The translations under genes and the position numbers were made by a program. Positions 1 to 8,785 of a DNA stretch of 64,000 nt are shown one piece after another. Positions within the stretch are counted from its first letter, which is position 1, and each line of letters starts with the position of its first letter. The stretch comes from Acinetobacter sp. A47 (GTDB lineage Bacteria > Pseudomonadota > Gammaproteobacteria > Pseudomonadales > Moraxellaceae): NCBI RefSeq assembly GCF_000805455.1, contig NZ_JSUS01000049.1, forward strand, positions 1 through 64,000, read 5' to 3'. The notes beneath the pieces were generated by a model that saw nothing but the letters and a program-made list of their open reading frames with translations, did no database searches and had not been told where the DNA came from.

Positions 1-1
1 C

Positions 2-127
2 TTCTGCTGCTGGTTGTTCTCTGTAACCGACAAGTCAGCACGTGCAGAGAAAGAGCGTAAAGCCTTTGATGCACAGTTTGTCCGTTCAATGACAGGGATC
101 GGTGCTTCAGGTGCATCTGACCACTAA
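2..127 (+). CDS. actP: C-terminal end of a cation/acetate symporter (ActP-like), cut by window start
   Basis: Only the last 41 codons are present, in frame 2, ending with TAA at 125-127. The end of a hydrophobic segment is followed by a charged tail containing SARAEKERKAFDAQF and FVRSMTGIGASG. This matches the cytoplasmic tail I recall for sodium:solute symporters of the ActP (acetate permease) type. ActP is an inner-membrane permease taking up acetate and similar short acids. The assignment rests on this short tail only; another SSS-family symporter is possible. Confidence 0.6.
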   Translation, partial: FCCWLFSVTDKSARAEKERKAFDAQFVRSMTGIGASGASDH

Positions 128-148
128 AATGTAACTTATAAAGCTAAA

Positions 149-180
149 GCATAATGCCAGTTGATCAACTGGCATTATGC
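149..180. terminator. 32-bp perfect palindrome after the actP-like gene
   Basis: The 16-base arm GCATAATGCCAGTTGA is followed immediately by its exact reverse complement, with no spacer. It lies 21 bases after the stop codon and about 50 bases before the end of the convergent gene at 230-691. It probably acts as a bidirectional transcription terminator, although no clean T-run follows. Confidence 0.6.
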
Positions 181-229
181 TATCAAATATGTGCCCCAAG
201 TTTTTGAGTTTTTATACTGATAAAACTTC

Positions 230-691
230 TTATAAACTAAAATTAAAAGTATCTGGTTCAAAAATCATTAAAATATGGTTTGCATCATCAAGAAGCAGCA
301 AGCGAGGCATATTCGCTGCATGGTTTTGTTTTAAAATATAATGCCGCACTTTAAGCAGGGTTTCCTGAAATAATGAAGATAAATGATAGTCGCTACCATT
401 GTCCTCAATTTTTTTTGTGAGTGAAAGATTGCTTATTTCTATATGACTGCCGCTATTATGCAGATAGGCATTAAAAAAATATATATTATCAAAACCTTGT
501 GCCAGATTTCGATCGGGATAAAAAGCGATAATTGGTGGAGTGGTAGAGAAATTGCCTATAGGGAAGTTTAATAAAAATTTTAACTTGTATATCTGGTTGT
601 GAAAATAAAAATCTGATGGGTAGGTTGAATTACAGGAGGAGGAGGTAGTCTGTTTTTGATAAGACATAAAAATGGCTGTTTCCGAATTCAT
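230..691 (-). CDS. Hypothetical protein, 153 aa
   Basis: I do not recognise a family. The protein is soluble-looking, without signal peptide or membrane segment. It has mixed hydrophobic strands (IIAFYPD, YFFNAYLH) and a C-terminal stretch with MPRLLLLDDANHILMIF. It converges on the actP-like gene across the palindrome at 149-180 and is divergent from the flavin monooxygenase at 969. The upstream ribosome site is weak (GAG about 8 bases before ATG), and a second ATG lies nine codons in (position 667). Low GC and lack of recognisable relatives suggest an accessory gene. Confidence 0.5.
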   Translation of the reverse strand: MNSETAIFMSYQKQTTSSSCNSTYPSDFYFHNQIYKLKFLLNFPIGNFSTTPPIIAFYPDRNLAQGFDNIYFFNAYLHNSGSHIEISNLSLTKKIEDNGSDYHLSSLFQETLLKVRHYILKQNHAANMPRLLLLDDANHILMIFEPDTFNFSL

Positions 692-968
692 AAAAAACTC
701 AATAAAATAAATTCTAATTCATTGATATGAACTTAAATCTGGTTCATATTTAAAAATTTATGCATTATGTTCAATGGCAATTGATCAAGTAAATTTTATT
801 TTTGTTGTTTTTTATTTTTCTACTCATGGTTATATACATATTTATGACACTGTGTATTTTTTACTGTGTTAGAAATGCTGCGCAATATAAATAAAGAGCT
901 TAAATAAATCTATTTTATTTAAATACATTTGTTTTGATTAAGGTCTCAACTGATTTAATGGCATAACC

Positions 969-2039
969 ATGAGTAAAGATTTAAAATTTAAATTAGGAAT
1001 TTTTTCAGCAAACTGTTCTGGTGGCATTACTCCTTCATTACTGGACGATGGATGGAAAGCGGATTGGCAAGACAACCTGGAACTGGCCCAGATGGCGGAC
1101 GAAGCAGGAATCGATTTTATGTTACCTGTTGCCAGATTCATCGGGTTTGGCGGGCAAAAAGACTTTCAGGGAAAAGTACTGGAAACGATCACCTGGGCTG
1201 CGGCATTGCTGGCGAGAACTGAACGAATCCGTATTTTTACGACCTTGCATACTCCGATGAATCATCCGGTAATTGCCGCAAAGCAACTCGCAACTATGGC
1301 GCAGATAGGGGGAGACAGAATTGGCTTAAATATTGTTGCCGGATTTTATAAGGCAGAATGTGAAGCCTTGGGCGTGGAGTTACCAGATGATCATTCCATT
1401 AGATATAGATATGCTCAGGAATGGTTTGATCTCGTAAAAAAAGTCTGGAAAAGCGATAAACCATTTGACTGGAATGGAGAGTTTTTTCAGTGTAAACAAG
1501 TTTATGGTAAGCCCCGTCTGGAATCTGTTCCACCTATTTTTAATGCGGCGGGATCAAAGCAAGGGCGTGAGTTTGCCCTTAAGAACTCTGATTTTTTATT
1601 TACAACAGTTGCCCGAGACCTACAGGAATCAAAGCTTGAAATAGAACAGCTTAAACTGCAAGCCAACAAGGTGGCGCGAGACATCGAGGTGCTTACCTTT
1701 ATACATATAATTTGCCGGCCTACCGAAGAAGAAGCACAAGCTGAGTGGAAACGTCAGTTAGATCATGAAGATACTGATGCTGTGGAATATATTATGCATA
1801 CATTGTTTGCATATTCTCAGGCTATACAGCCAGATTTAATCAAGGATTTACGCGACCGTATTGTGACGGCTTTTGGCGGGTTTCCAATAGTCGGTACACC
1901 AGAACAAGTGGCGAATGGCATATTAAATTTACAGGCCATCGGATTTTCGGGTGCTGCTATTGCATTTCTTGATTATAAAAAAGAGTTTGCTTATTTCAGG
2001 GATCATGTTTTGCCATTATTGTACCAGAGTGATAATTAA
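969..2039 (+). CDS. LLM-class flavin-dependent monooxygenase (RutA-like group)
   Basis: A 356-residue luciferase-like monooxygenase of the bacterial TIM-barrel family, expected to use reduced FMN supplied by a separate reductase. Recognisable parts are the N-terminal start ending in PVARFIGFGG, the flavin-site strand GLNIVAGFYKAE near residue 120, the segment RYRYAQEWFDLVKKVW, and the C-terminal GTPEQVANGILNLQAIG that closes the barrel. The pattern is closest to the RutA / dimethyl sulfide / alkanesulfonate monooxygenase group. No rut, ssu or reductase gene lies beside it, so the substrate cannot be told. It is monocistronic, with a terminator just downstream. Confidence 0.8.
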   Translation: MSKDLKFKLGIFSANCSGGITPSLLDDGWKADWQDNLELAQMADEAGIDFMLPVARFIGFGGQKDFQGKVLETITWAAALLARTERIRIFTTLHTPMNHPVIAAKQLATMAQIGGDRIGLNIVAGFYKAECEALGVELPDDHSIRYRYAQEWFDLVKKVWKSDKPFDWNGEFFQCKQVYGKPRLESVPPIFNAAGSKQGREFALKNSDFLFTTVARDLQESKLEIEQLKLQANKVARDIEVLTFIHIICRPTEEEAQAEWKRQLDHEDTDAVEYIMHTLFAYSQAIQPDLIKDLRDRIVTAFGGFPIVGTPEQVANGILNLQAIGFSGAAIAFLDYKKEFAYFRDHVLPLLYQSDN

Positions 2040-2155
2040 CCTTATCTAACAAATATAATGATTGAATGAGAGCGTTAGTGGCCCTATATGCTTTATATTG
2101 ATATCAGCCTAAATATTTTAAATTTTAACTGAGGTGTCAGCCAAGATTTTATATC

Positions 2156-2188
2156 AAATCCTGTTGTCATTCGATGACAGGATTTTTT
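2156..2188 (+). terminator. Rho-independent terminator after the LLM monooxygenase
   Basis: An interrupted stem AAATCC...TGTCAT-TCG-ATGACA...GGATTT ends in a run of six T. It lies about 120 bases after the stop codon at 2039. Confidence 0.7.
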
Positions 2189-2306
2189 AGGAAATTGTAA
2201 AACCAGAATTTTTGTTAATTCTATTAAAAAATATTAAAGAGCGAATCGATAGGAAGGAGCTTGTAACATCAAAATAGATTTTTATTTAAATTGGAGATTA
2301 ATTTTT

Positions 2307-2638
2307 ATGGGAAAATATGTTAAGGCGGAGCAGGCACGTGCTAACTTGAAGAAAAGAAAATCGGATTACTAAAAAAATATGATGCTATACGAAGTGCAAA
2401 TGAATTTTACGCGAAAAAAATTAATCCTGTTTATTTGAATTTTAATATAGGAAATACCACATAAGACGATATTGGAAAAATGATCCAAGCTGTGAATCAA
2501 TTCGGTTTTGCTGTGGAGAGCAAGGAATCAGCTTCTATTCGTCATTCGTCTTTCCAAGGTACAATACTGATTCTTGATTTTTTAGGGAGCGAACTCCATG
2601 TTTTTCGGTATCCCGCTTTTAACCGGATAAAGTATTGA
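2307..2638 (+). pseudogene. Decayed small gene with a frameshift and an internal stop
   Basis: A good ribosome site (GGAG) precedes ATG 2307, but this frame closes after 21 codons. Near 2355 the reading continues in another frame (KIGLLKKYDAIRSANEFYAKK...). That frame is interrupted by TAA at 2462-2464 and then continues coding-like for 57 more codons (DDIGKMIQAVNQFGFAVESK...) to TGA at 2636-2638. Together this would be about 110 residues of a small charged protein with no family I recognise. Sequencing error is an alternative explanation for the frameshift but less likely for the nonsense codon. Confidence 0.5.
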
Positions 2639-2670
2639 TAGTCTTTAACCTATGATTTTATTAATAAAAT

Positions 2671-2961
2671 TTAAATGAAGCTGATAGTTTTCATAAACCA
2701 CATGGAAAAAATGTAGATCAATAAAAAAGCAATATAAATCATAAATATTTTTTTAAAAGAAATTATCTGCTTTTGATAGAGATAGCCTAGCATGCCAAAG
2801 AGCATTGCTAGAGCAATACAGAGGCCTGCCAGTATATGTTCATTACATCCCTTAACGCAGATCACATGGTTAGGGTATAAAAGGCCATAAATCGTAGGTA
2901 CTAAAACCCAAGTGATAACAGCAGTGATTAAACCTAAAAATATAAAGAATAACTTTTTCAA
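2671..2961 (-). CDS. Small membrane protein, 96 aa, three predicted membrane helices
   Basis: The protein is almost entirely hydrophobic, with three segments at about residues 4-26, 43-62 and 70-92. Short basic loops (YQKQIISFKK) place it in the inner membrane. Two cysteines (VICVKGC) fall in the first loop. The start is TTG with GAGCGG upstream, as no ATG is suitably placed. Family and function are not recognised. It is convergent with the pseudogene at 2307. Confidence 0.5.
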   Translation of the reverse strand: MKKLFFIFLGLITAVITWVLVPTIYGLLYPNHVICVKGCNEHILAGLCIALAMLFGMLGYLYQKQIISFKKIFMIYIAFLLIYIFSMWFMKTISFI

Positions 2962-3296
2962 AATAGCCGCTCGGTAAATTCTGATTTCTTAAATGATGTA
3001 AACTTATAGCCATGATTGCACAGCCATCAATTTTTAAATGCAAACCTATATGCTGTGATTACAAAAACCTTTTTGCTGTATAAGATTATCGTCAACATTA
3101 TTTGATCATATAATAGCGTAAAAATTATAAGAAAATTTTGTGTCACTCAGTATTTTGATTTACAAAAAAACACATTTAGATTTTTATTGAAAAGAAATAT
3201 TAACAAGCCATTTTTAATGTTTAATAAAAATATGTTTTTGGTTATATTGAGAAAAATATTTCCAATATATTTTATTGAAACTTAGGATTAAATAGA
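2962..3296. other. AT-rich spacer upstream of the OmpW-like gene
   Basis: No coding potential is seen. The stretch is strongly AT-rich with many A and T runs and must hold the promoters of the divergent genes at 2671 and 3297. I could not identify a convincing operator. Confidence 0.4.
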
Positions 3297-4214
3297 ATGC
3301 AAAAACCAGCATTAAAAATTGCGACACTTATTACTTTAATGTCATTAACTCAATTCACCTGTGCCCAAGAGTTTAAGAAATATTCAGTTTCTGCTGGCTG
3401 GTTTCATATTATGCCACAAGGATCAGCAAACCCGATTAATGTGAATGCGAATATAAAAAATCCGGCTGGGCTCGCAGAAGGGATTGTGAATAGATATGGT
3501 ATGGTCGACAGTTGGCAGGAACCAGAGGCAGGCCTAGAAGTTAAAAAAGTGGATAGTATTGGTTTGACATTCAATTATTATTTGAATGACAAGGTTTCAC
3601 TGCAACTGATAGGGGGAATCCCGCCAAAAGTTGATCTGAAAGGAAAGGGCGATGTTTCTGCACCATTAAGTGAATTTAATTTGGCCTCTAGCCAAACTCA
3701 TTATAAACAATCCATTCCTATTACCAATTTAGGTAACAGGTCTAAAGCTGCAACCGTCCGTGCATGGACACCAGCCATAGAAGTACAATACCAGTTTGGC
3801 AGAAGCGGCGTGGATAAATTTAGACCTTATTTAGGTGCCGGGTTAATGTATGCTCATTTAAATCAAATTAAACTTAATGAGGGTATCCGGTCTGACCTGA
3901 TTTCTGCCGGGCATATGATGCAAAATATATTAGATCTACAAGGCGGGGCTGGCTTGGATCAAAAGGTCGCACGCAGGGATATGGCCGTCAAAATTGTGGC
4001 TGAGGATGCGATTGCTCCTGTTGTTACAGCGGGTTTTACTTATGATTTTAATGATTCATGGTATGGAATCGGGTCTGTTTCTTATGCAAAATTAAATAAT
4101 CAAGCAACTATTGATGTTGTCAATAATGCGACTGGCACCCGGTTGATCCATGCTACCACTAAGATCGATATGGACCCGGTGACGACGTATTTCGGTTTAG
4201 GCTATCGTTTCTAG
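3297..4214 (+). CDS. OmpW-family outer membrane protein, enlarged (305 aa)
   Basis: An N-terminal signal peptide ends near CAQ (residues 1-24). The mature protein begins with a strand KYSVSAGWFHIMPQG, continues with SIGLTFNYYLNDKVSLQLIGG and a strand-rich barrel (RPYLGAGLMYAHL; APVVTAGFTYDFNDSWYGIGSVSYAKL), and ends with TYFGLGYRF, whose C-terminal aromatic residue is typical for outer-membrane insertion. The pattern fits OmpW, an eight-stranded barrel passing small hydrophobic compounds. Usual OmpW proteins have about 210 residues; here extra loop sequence is present around residues 120-150 and 185-230. Single gene with its own terminator. Confidence 0.8.
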   Translation: MQKPALKIATLITLMSLTQFTCAQEFKKYSVSAGWFHIMPQGSANPINVNANIKNPAGLAEGIVNRYGMVDSWQEPEAGLEVKKVDSIGLTFNYYLNDKVSLQLIGGIPPKVDLKGKGDVSAPLSEFNLASSQTHYKQSIPITNLGNRSKAATVRAWTPAIEVQYQFGRSGVDKFRPYLGAGLMYAHLNQIKLNEGIRSDLISAGHMMQNILDLQGGAGLDQKVARRDMAVKIVAEDAIAPVVTAGFTYDFNDSWYGIGSVSYAKLNNQATIDVVNNATGTRLIHATTKIDMDPVTTYFGLGYRF

Positions 4215-4251
4215 ACAACGCTTAAATTGATTTGCCAGATAATATTGATAT

Positions 4252-4274
4252 AAGCCCTTTAAATAGGGCTTTTT
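4252..4274 (+). terminator. Terminator after the OmpW-like gene
   Basis: AAGCCC-TTTAAATA-GGGCTT hairpin followed by TTT, 38 bases after the stop codon. Confidence 0.8.
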
Positions 4275-4411
4275 AGTATGAATTAAAGATTTTTTTCAGC
4301 AGGATAAGCAGGACTATGGATTTGTAGGGCATATCTTTAAAAAAGTATTTTGAAAGATAGAGCAAGACCGGCTATTGATGAAATGAAACAGATAATAAAA
4401 AGCAAAACCTG

Positions 4412-4852
4412 CTACGATCTTAAGGAAAAATATTTAGTTAGCGTGGCTTTCCACTTTTTCGGCGGGGTCGGCTTTTCTTCATGAGCAGGTTTGTGTTGAT
4501 TGTTCATGATAGATTTTAAATATTCTGATGAGCTATTTCTAAACCGGGGAGAAAATGTTAAAGAAACATCATCCAGATTCATCTCTTCATAATCACGATA
4601 AATTTTATCCAGATCGTATCCTTTTTTCAAAAGCGTCTCTATCAATGATTTTAAGATGATATCTGACAAAATATAGCTGTCTATTTCATAAGTGGTAAAA
4701 TAACCATTTGTCGGCTGCTCTTTTATATATATACAAGAGTTTTGGGGGCAGGTAATCTTTTCAGGGCGTTGTGATCTTAATGAATGATGAAATTTATGCT
4801 CTTGAATTGCAAAATGGGTGCCACAGATGGGGCATACGTCAAACATACTCAT
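4412..4852 (-). CDS. Hypothetical protein with an N-terminal zinc-ribbon-like start, 146 aa
   Basis: The N-terminus carries CPICGTH (residues 7-13) and a second cysteine pair CPQNSC (about 35-40). Together with nearby histidines this may bind one zinc. The middle part (LSDIILKSLIETLLKKGYDLDKIYRDY) is helical, and the C-terminus is basic and proline-rich (HEEKPTPPKKWKATLTK). No signal peptide or membrane segment is present. I do not recognise a named family. The gene is separate from its neighbours on both sides. Confidence 0.55.
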   Translation of the reverse strand: MSMFDVCPICGTHFAIQEHKFHHSLRSQRPEKITCPQNSCIYIKEQPTNGYFTTYEIDSYILSDIILKSLIETLLKKGYDLDKIYRDYEEMNLDDVSLTFSPRFRNSSSEYLKSIMNNQHKPAHEEKPTPPKKWKATLTKYFSLRS

Positions 4853-5115
4853 TTTAATACTTTCTCTTTAATCATCGGTACGTTTCTATCTTCTTCTCTA
4901 ACTAAATAAAGAAAAAGAAAGAGAATAAGATAAATTCTGTTTTGAGATTATAAATGTATATTTAATTTTTTTAATGCTGGTTACATAATTTTATAAAAAA
5001 GCTTAAAAATATATAGACTGTTATTTTGTAAAAAATGATAGGTATTTTTTTGAATAATTGCTCTATTAGGTGAAGTGATAGTAGCAGAACAAGAATGATC
5101 TAATCAGTATTTTTA

Positions 5116-5847
5116 ATGTTATTTATATGGGTTAATACAAAAAAATATAGTTTGAAATCAATTGAAAACACTGTTAACGGAATTGCTGCTTTATCTTTTG
5201 ATTTATTTGGCATGAGTAAGCCTATGTCTTTAGCATTCAATATAGAACAGTTAAATTTAATAGAAAGGGCATATCAGTTTGATATTCATATAGAAATAAA
5301 AAATAAAATTTTTCAAAAGTATAAGAAGTTAATCGGAGTTCTGGTTGAGAGGGGGATGTTTAAAAATTTAGGACATTATAAAAAATTTATGCTAATGCAT
5401 TATTTCTTTTATGAAAATATGCTGTGTATATTTGCTCAGCATAAGCTGGAGCAGTCAATTTCATTACAAAGATGCCGAGAAAATTTGCTGCTTTTAAAAA
5501 GAGACCTTGAGGATTTATATATTCAGCCAGATTGTATGCAGTGGCCTGCAACATTAATCTTAAATCAGTATGAGGCTTTGGGCGGGCTATATGTGGTAGA
5601 GGGGCTTAACTTATTTTCTGGTACGATCTATCAAGGGGTAAAAAATAGCTTTTGTATGTCACAACATTTTGGAGCCAGAAGTCTGGCAGGTTGTTCGATT
5701 GAAAAAACGATGTATTGGCGAGAGTTTCTGGATACTCTGGATATTTTGTCTTTTAGCAATGAAGAAAGAAAACAAATAATAAACGGGGCATTAATTACCT
5801 TTGAACAATTCCAGCACCTTGTAGCAGATTTAAATATGCTGGATTGA
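5116..5847 (+). CDS. Heme-oxygenase-like protein (BphO-type fold)
   Basis: The protein resembles biliverdin-producing heme oxygenases of the BphO type, which open heme to biliverdin, CO and iron. Visible marks are DIHIEI with a candidate proximal heme histidine (H58 from the first ATG), the helix YKKFMLMHYFFYENM, the distal-helix region GGLYVVEGLNLFSG (156-169) with closely spaced glycines, HFGARSLAG, and a C-terminal helix ending in TFEQFQHL. The ATG at 5212 (MSKPMS) would give a 211-residue protein that fits the family length better and puts the histidine at position 26. No phytochrome gene, the usual partner, is adjacent. A heme-oxygenase fold without activity cannot be excluded. Confidence 0.6.
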   Translation: MLFIWVNTKKYSLKSIENTVNGIAALSFDLFGMSKPMSLAFNIEQLNLIERAYQFDIHIEIKNKIFQKYKKLIGVLVERGMFKNLGHYKKFMLMHYFFYENMLCIFAQHKLEQSISLQRCRENLLLLKRDLEDLYIQPDCMQWPATLILNQYEALGGLYVVEGLNLFSGTIYQGVKNSFCMSQHFGARSLAGCSIEKTMYWREFLDTLDILSFSNEERKQIINGALITFEQFQHLVADLNMLD

Positions 5848-6639
5848 TTCATTCTATGGATTATAAAGGTAATGTTCTCTATGGACAGGTATGATTTTTG
5901 AGTTCTATCGACAGGCTGTGTTTAATGATTTTTTATGGAGTATTTATTCTAATTTTATGTGTATCAAACTAGGTGATTATCATAATGTGATAATATGCTG
6001 TTTTTTATTTGAGGTTAAAACAGCTTTTTAAGCAGATAATATTGGTTTTTTGACCGTTTGGTATATTTTTTGTTATCTAAGCTTTTGTTTTTAAATTATT
6101 TTACATAATTTTTAAGTTATTTTTGCTGTATTGTTGGTTTTTCTTTAAAATATCAGTTTATGAGTATTTGCTTTCAATTAATTCATATATAAAACAATAG
6201 GTTAAAAGAAATTCTAAATGTAATTGTTTGTAATCTTAATTCTAATGCAGTTTTTGTTATAAGTTTATGAATTTTAAGTATAAAGATAAATTGAGGTTGT
6301 TTTTTATAGATTTTCTATATACACAAGTTATATAAAAAGAAAAGAATTGAAAACAGTGTTAATGAGCGTAGTTTCATAATTTTAACACCACAATTAATTG
6401 GCCTAACGTGTATTATCTTGAAAAAAGTCTCAGTAAAAATATATTTTTGATTGGAGATTTTTTTTGCATTTTAAAAATGTTGGAGTCTGATTTGGATTTT
6501 TTGGTTTTTAAAATACTTTAGGTAGTATGCTGGCACATTTAATATATGATAGAGGGTTAAATATTCAGTGGTTAAAATAGTCACAACTTGTGGTTTTTAA
6601 TGTGAATATTTTTTTGAACTGCGGCACACATCTAGAGAA
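5848..6639. other. Gene-free AT-rich spacer of about 790 bases
   Basis: No coding frame of credible length is seen on either strand. The sequence is very AT-rich, with many short T and A tracts, and separates the heme-oxygenase-like gene from the two-gene unit starting at 6640. It may carry a long promoter region or be horizontally acquired filler. No repeat or RNA structure was recognised. Confidence 0.4.
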
Positions 6640-7461
6640 ATGCAAATGTCTACTCAGTATGAAATATTTAATAATACAAGAAAAGTTGTTATCAATAAAA
6701 TTAGAATGAGTATTGATGATCGGCAGTGGAGTGAAAATATAAAATTTGTTGAATTATTAAAAGAAACGATTATAAAACATCCTGTAAATACACATCCCAT
6801 GATTGACCGGTTAGACAGCGGTGTGGTGAATAAAGAAAGTCTGGCAAAAATAAATCTAGAGTACAGACATGCAATTGCGCAGATATTTACAGACGCCTTG
6901 CTGATGGCCCAATATCAGGCAAGACATCTTGAGCAAAGGTTGGCGCCTGGTGCAAAAAGCTATCCAAGATTTATATTGGGTCTGAAGGTTTTTGATGAAT
7001 TCAAGTTTAATGCCAATAGTTTAAATGATCTGGCTAATCCTGAGCAGGGTTATTACCCTTTATTTGAAAAAATTCTGGATAAGCTGGATGTCGGAAGTAT
7101 TGCAAGAAAAGTATATATGCCTTCTAAAGCGGCTAAAAAAGTTAGGCATTATTTGGAAGACAGTTTTTATGATTATACCTCGACTATCGCATTATTGGCT
7201 GTTGTTGAGGTGATGGCCATGTCATTTAGAAAATCTTTATACAACGCTTTTAATGCTCTACAGCTTAATGTGGATGAGTTGTGCAAAGATAAACTCATTA
7301 ATAATGTTTATGCCTTGGATCAAGATCAGGAAAATGATTTGTGGCTGGCTTTGGCTCAGGCTTGTACAAAGGAGGAGTTTATAAGTATTTATGAATTGTG
7401 CCTGAAGTATTGTGAGCTCTGGGAAAAATTTTGGGATGTGCAGCTTGATCATGCCAAGTAG
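6640..7461 (+). CDS. Heme-oxygenase-fold (HDO/PF14518-like) protein with unusual ligand set, 273 aa
   Basis: The layout follows iron-containing heme-oxygenase-like oxidases (relatives of UndA, BesC and SznF). KHPVNTHPMIDRL (46-57) gives the usual HP start and is followed by a helix with LEYRHAIAQIF. VFDEFKF (117-123) matches the common DE-L/F-G segment with its first Glu ligand (E120). GYYPLF (137-142) stands where that family normally has a ligand His, and ALLAVVEVM places a Glu at 190. The last helix (FISIYELCLKYCELWEKF) shows no H-x3-D-x2-H. The diiron site may therefore be incomplete, or my by-eye alignment off. Substrate unknown. It is probably cotranscribed with the gene at 7527. Confidence 0.5.
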   Translation: MQMSTQYEIFNNTRKVVINKIRMSIDDRQWSENIKFVELLKETIIKHPVNTHPMIDRLDSGVVNKESLAKINLEYRHAIAQIFTDALLMAQYQARHLEQRLAPGAKSYPRFILGLKVFDEFKFNANSLNDLANPEQGYYPLFEKILDKLDVGSIARKVYMPSKAAKKVRHYLEDSFYDYTSTIALLAVVEVMAMSFRKSLYNAFNALQLNVDELCKDKLINNVYALDQDQENDLWLALAQACTKEEFISIYELCLKYCELWEKFWDVQLDHAK

Positions 7462-7526
7462 TATTTGAAATTTAAGATATTTTTATTTGATTTTAAGTTA
7501 TAAGTTTAAGAGTGTAATTGGGTTGT

Positions 7527-8297
7527 ATGAATTTTATTAGTGAATATAAATTTGAGTTAAATGCAAATAGTAATTTTCAAATTGATATGATGTGTGATTC
7601 GATTGATTTCTTTAAGGTGATTTTAGAGTTTAACTGGTATCACGAATCAAATAATAAGATTTATATGCTGGAAAGTAGTTTTTTTGAAAATGTAGGCAGG
7701 GTTGATCATGCGTATGCCATAGCTAAAGAATTAATTGATTTGCTAAATGGTTATGCGCAGTTTACAAGTCATTATAATATAATCCGCCCAGTTGTGATTA
7801 AAAAGTGCTATATCAATGATAGTGTAAGAAATATTGATTTTAAAACCATCCGGCCACAAAACTATATCTTACAGGTTTTGGGAAATGGTAATGATATAAA
7901 AGTTGAAAAAAGTCTGTTGAAGAAAAGTCTTTTTCATACTTTGACGCATATTGCTAAACATAATACCACTGTATATTGCTTGATGAAGTTTTGCAGCCTG
8001 CCGATTAGCTGGTCTAGTCTGCATAAGATTTTTGAAACTTTAAAATCAGCCTATGTGAGTGATTACGCTGCATGTCCCTGGTCTGAAGAGGATGCCTGGG
8101 AGTTACTTGTCAAGCCGTCAAACAAGTATGACATCTTGGGGCTGGATGCCCAGCAGGGCTATGATGGAGAATATATTGGTATTTCGTTTGATGAAAGCAA
8201 TAATTCGGTTGCACTGATGAAAGCTAGAAACTGGTTAATGCCTCTGGTTAATAAGTATATGACAGATATTTCGCAAAAATTTTTTGAAGAGCAGTAA
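7527..8297 (+). CDS. Unknown protein downstream of the HDO-like gene, 256 aa
   Basis: I do not recognise a family. The protein is soluble-looking with an alpha/beta composition. Notable segments are VDHAYAIAKELIDLLNGYAQF (about 57-77), LFHTLTHIAKHNTTVYCLMKFC (about 136-157), PWSEEDAWELLV and a C-terminal helix MKARNWLMPLVNKYM. ATG 7527 is chosen over TTG 7518. The gap to the preceding HDO-like gene is about 65 bases with no terminator, so the two probably form one transcription unit. A partner or carrier role for the upstream protein is inference from position only. Confidence 0.55.
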   Translation: MNFISEYKFELNANSNFQIDMMCDSIDFFKVILEFNWYHESNNKIYMLESSFFENVGRVDHAYAIAKELIDLLNGYAQFTSHYNIIRPVVIKKCYINDSVRNIDFKTIRPQNYILQVLGNGNDIKVEKSLLKKSLFHTLTHIAKHNTTVYCLMKFCSLPISWSSLHKIFETLKSAYVSDYAACPWSEEDAWELLVKPSNKYDILGLDAQQGYDGEYIGISFDESNNSVALMKARNWLMPLVNKYMTDISQKFFEEQ

Positions 8298-8479
8298 AAA
8301 TATTTGAAGGGATCGCAATTCACTGCTCGGGTGGGTTGCTCTCCTTCATCGGGAGGGTTTCCTGCAATTGGCTGTTCCATCGCAGATCTTGTTTAGAAAA
8401 TGTCTTTTGACAGAAACAGGGGGCGAAATTAATCCGCAGCGCTGCTACATCCTGTTAATATTTTTTAGGGTCGTGCTGA

Positions 8480-8785
8480 TTATTTTAACCCCTGCCGGTT
8501 TAATTCCTCGATAAATAAATATCCGATTTTTAAGTATAGTTCGGTAAAGGTTTTAAAGCGCATGCTACAGTGTTCATTCATTGCATAGCTTTGTTCACTG
8601 GTTTCCACAGCCCCCAGTATTTTTGCGACTGCTTTTCCTTTTCTATATATTATTCCATCTTTTACAGCACTGATTGTATATCCGTTATTTCGCATAAATA
8701 CAGAAAACGGGAAAATCAAAGGGTCAGGAATACGTTTTACCATACGATTTACTTCAGGCTTTATTCGGCAGTAATCAATCATCAT
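8480..8785 (-). CDS. Hypothetical protein, 101 aa
   Basis: A small soluble protein with a balanced composition: FPFSVFMRNNGYTISAVKDGIIYRKGKAVAKIL in the middle and a helical C-terminus (FTELYLKIGYLFIEELNRQ). No family is recognised. It is convergent with the gene ending at 8297. The first ATG is used, and a start at codon 15 (MVKRIP) is possible. Confidence 0.4.
   Translation of the reverse strand: MMIDYCRIKPEVNRMVKRIPDPLIFPFSVFMRNNGYTISAVKDGIIYRKGKAVAKILGAVETSEQSYAMNEHCSMRFKTFTELYLKIGYLFIEELNRQGLK

Noticed and set aside
8298..8479. GC-richer segment after the unknown 256-aa gene as possible riboswitch or gene fragment
   Set aside because: No convincing stem set or coding frame could be made out by eye.
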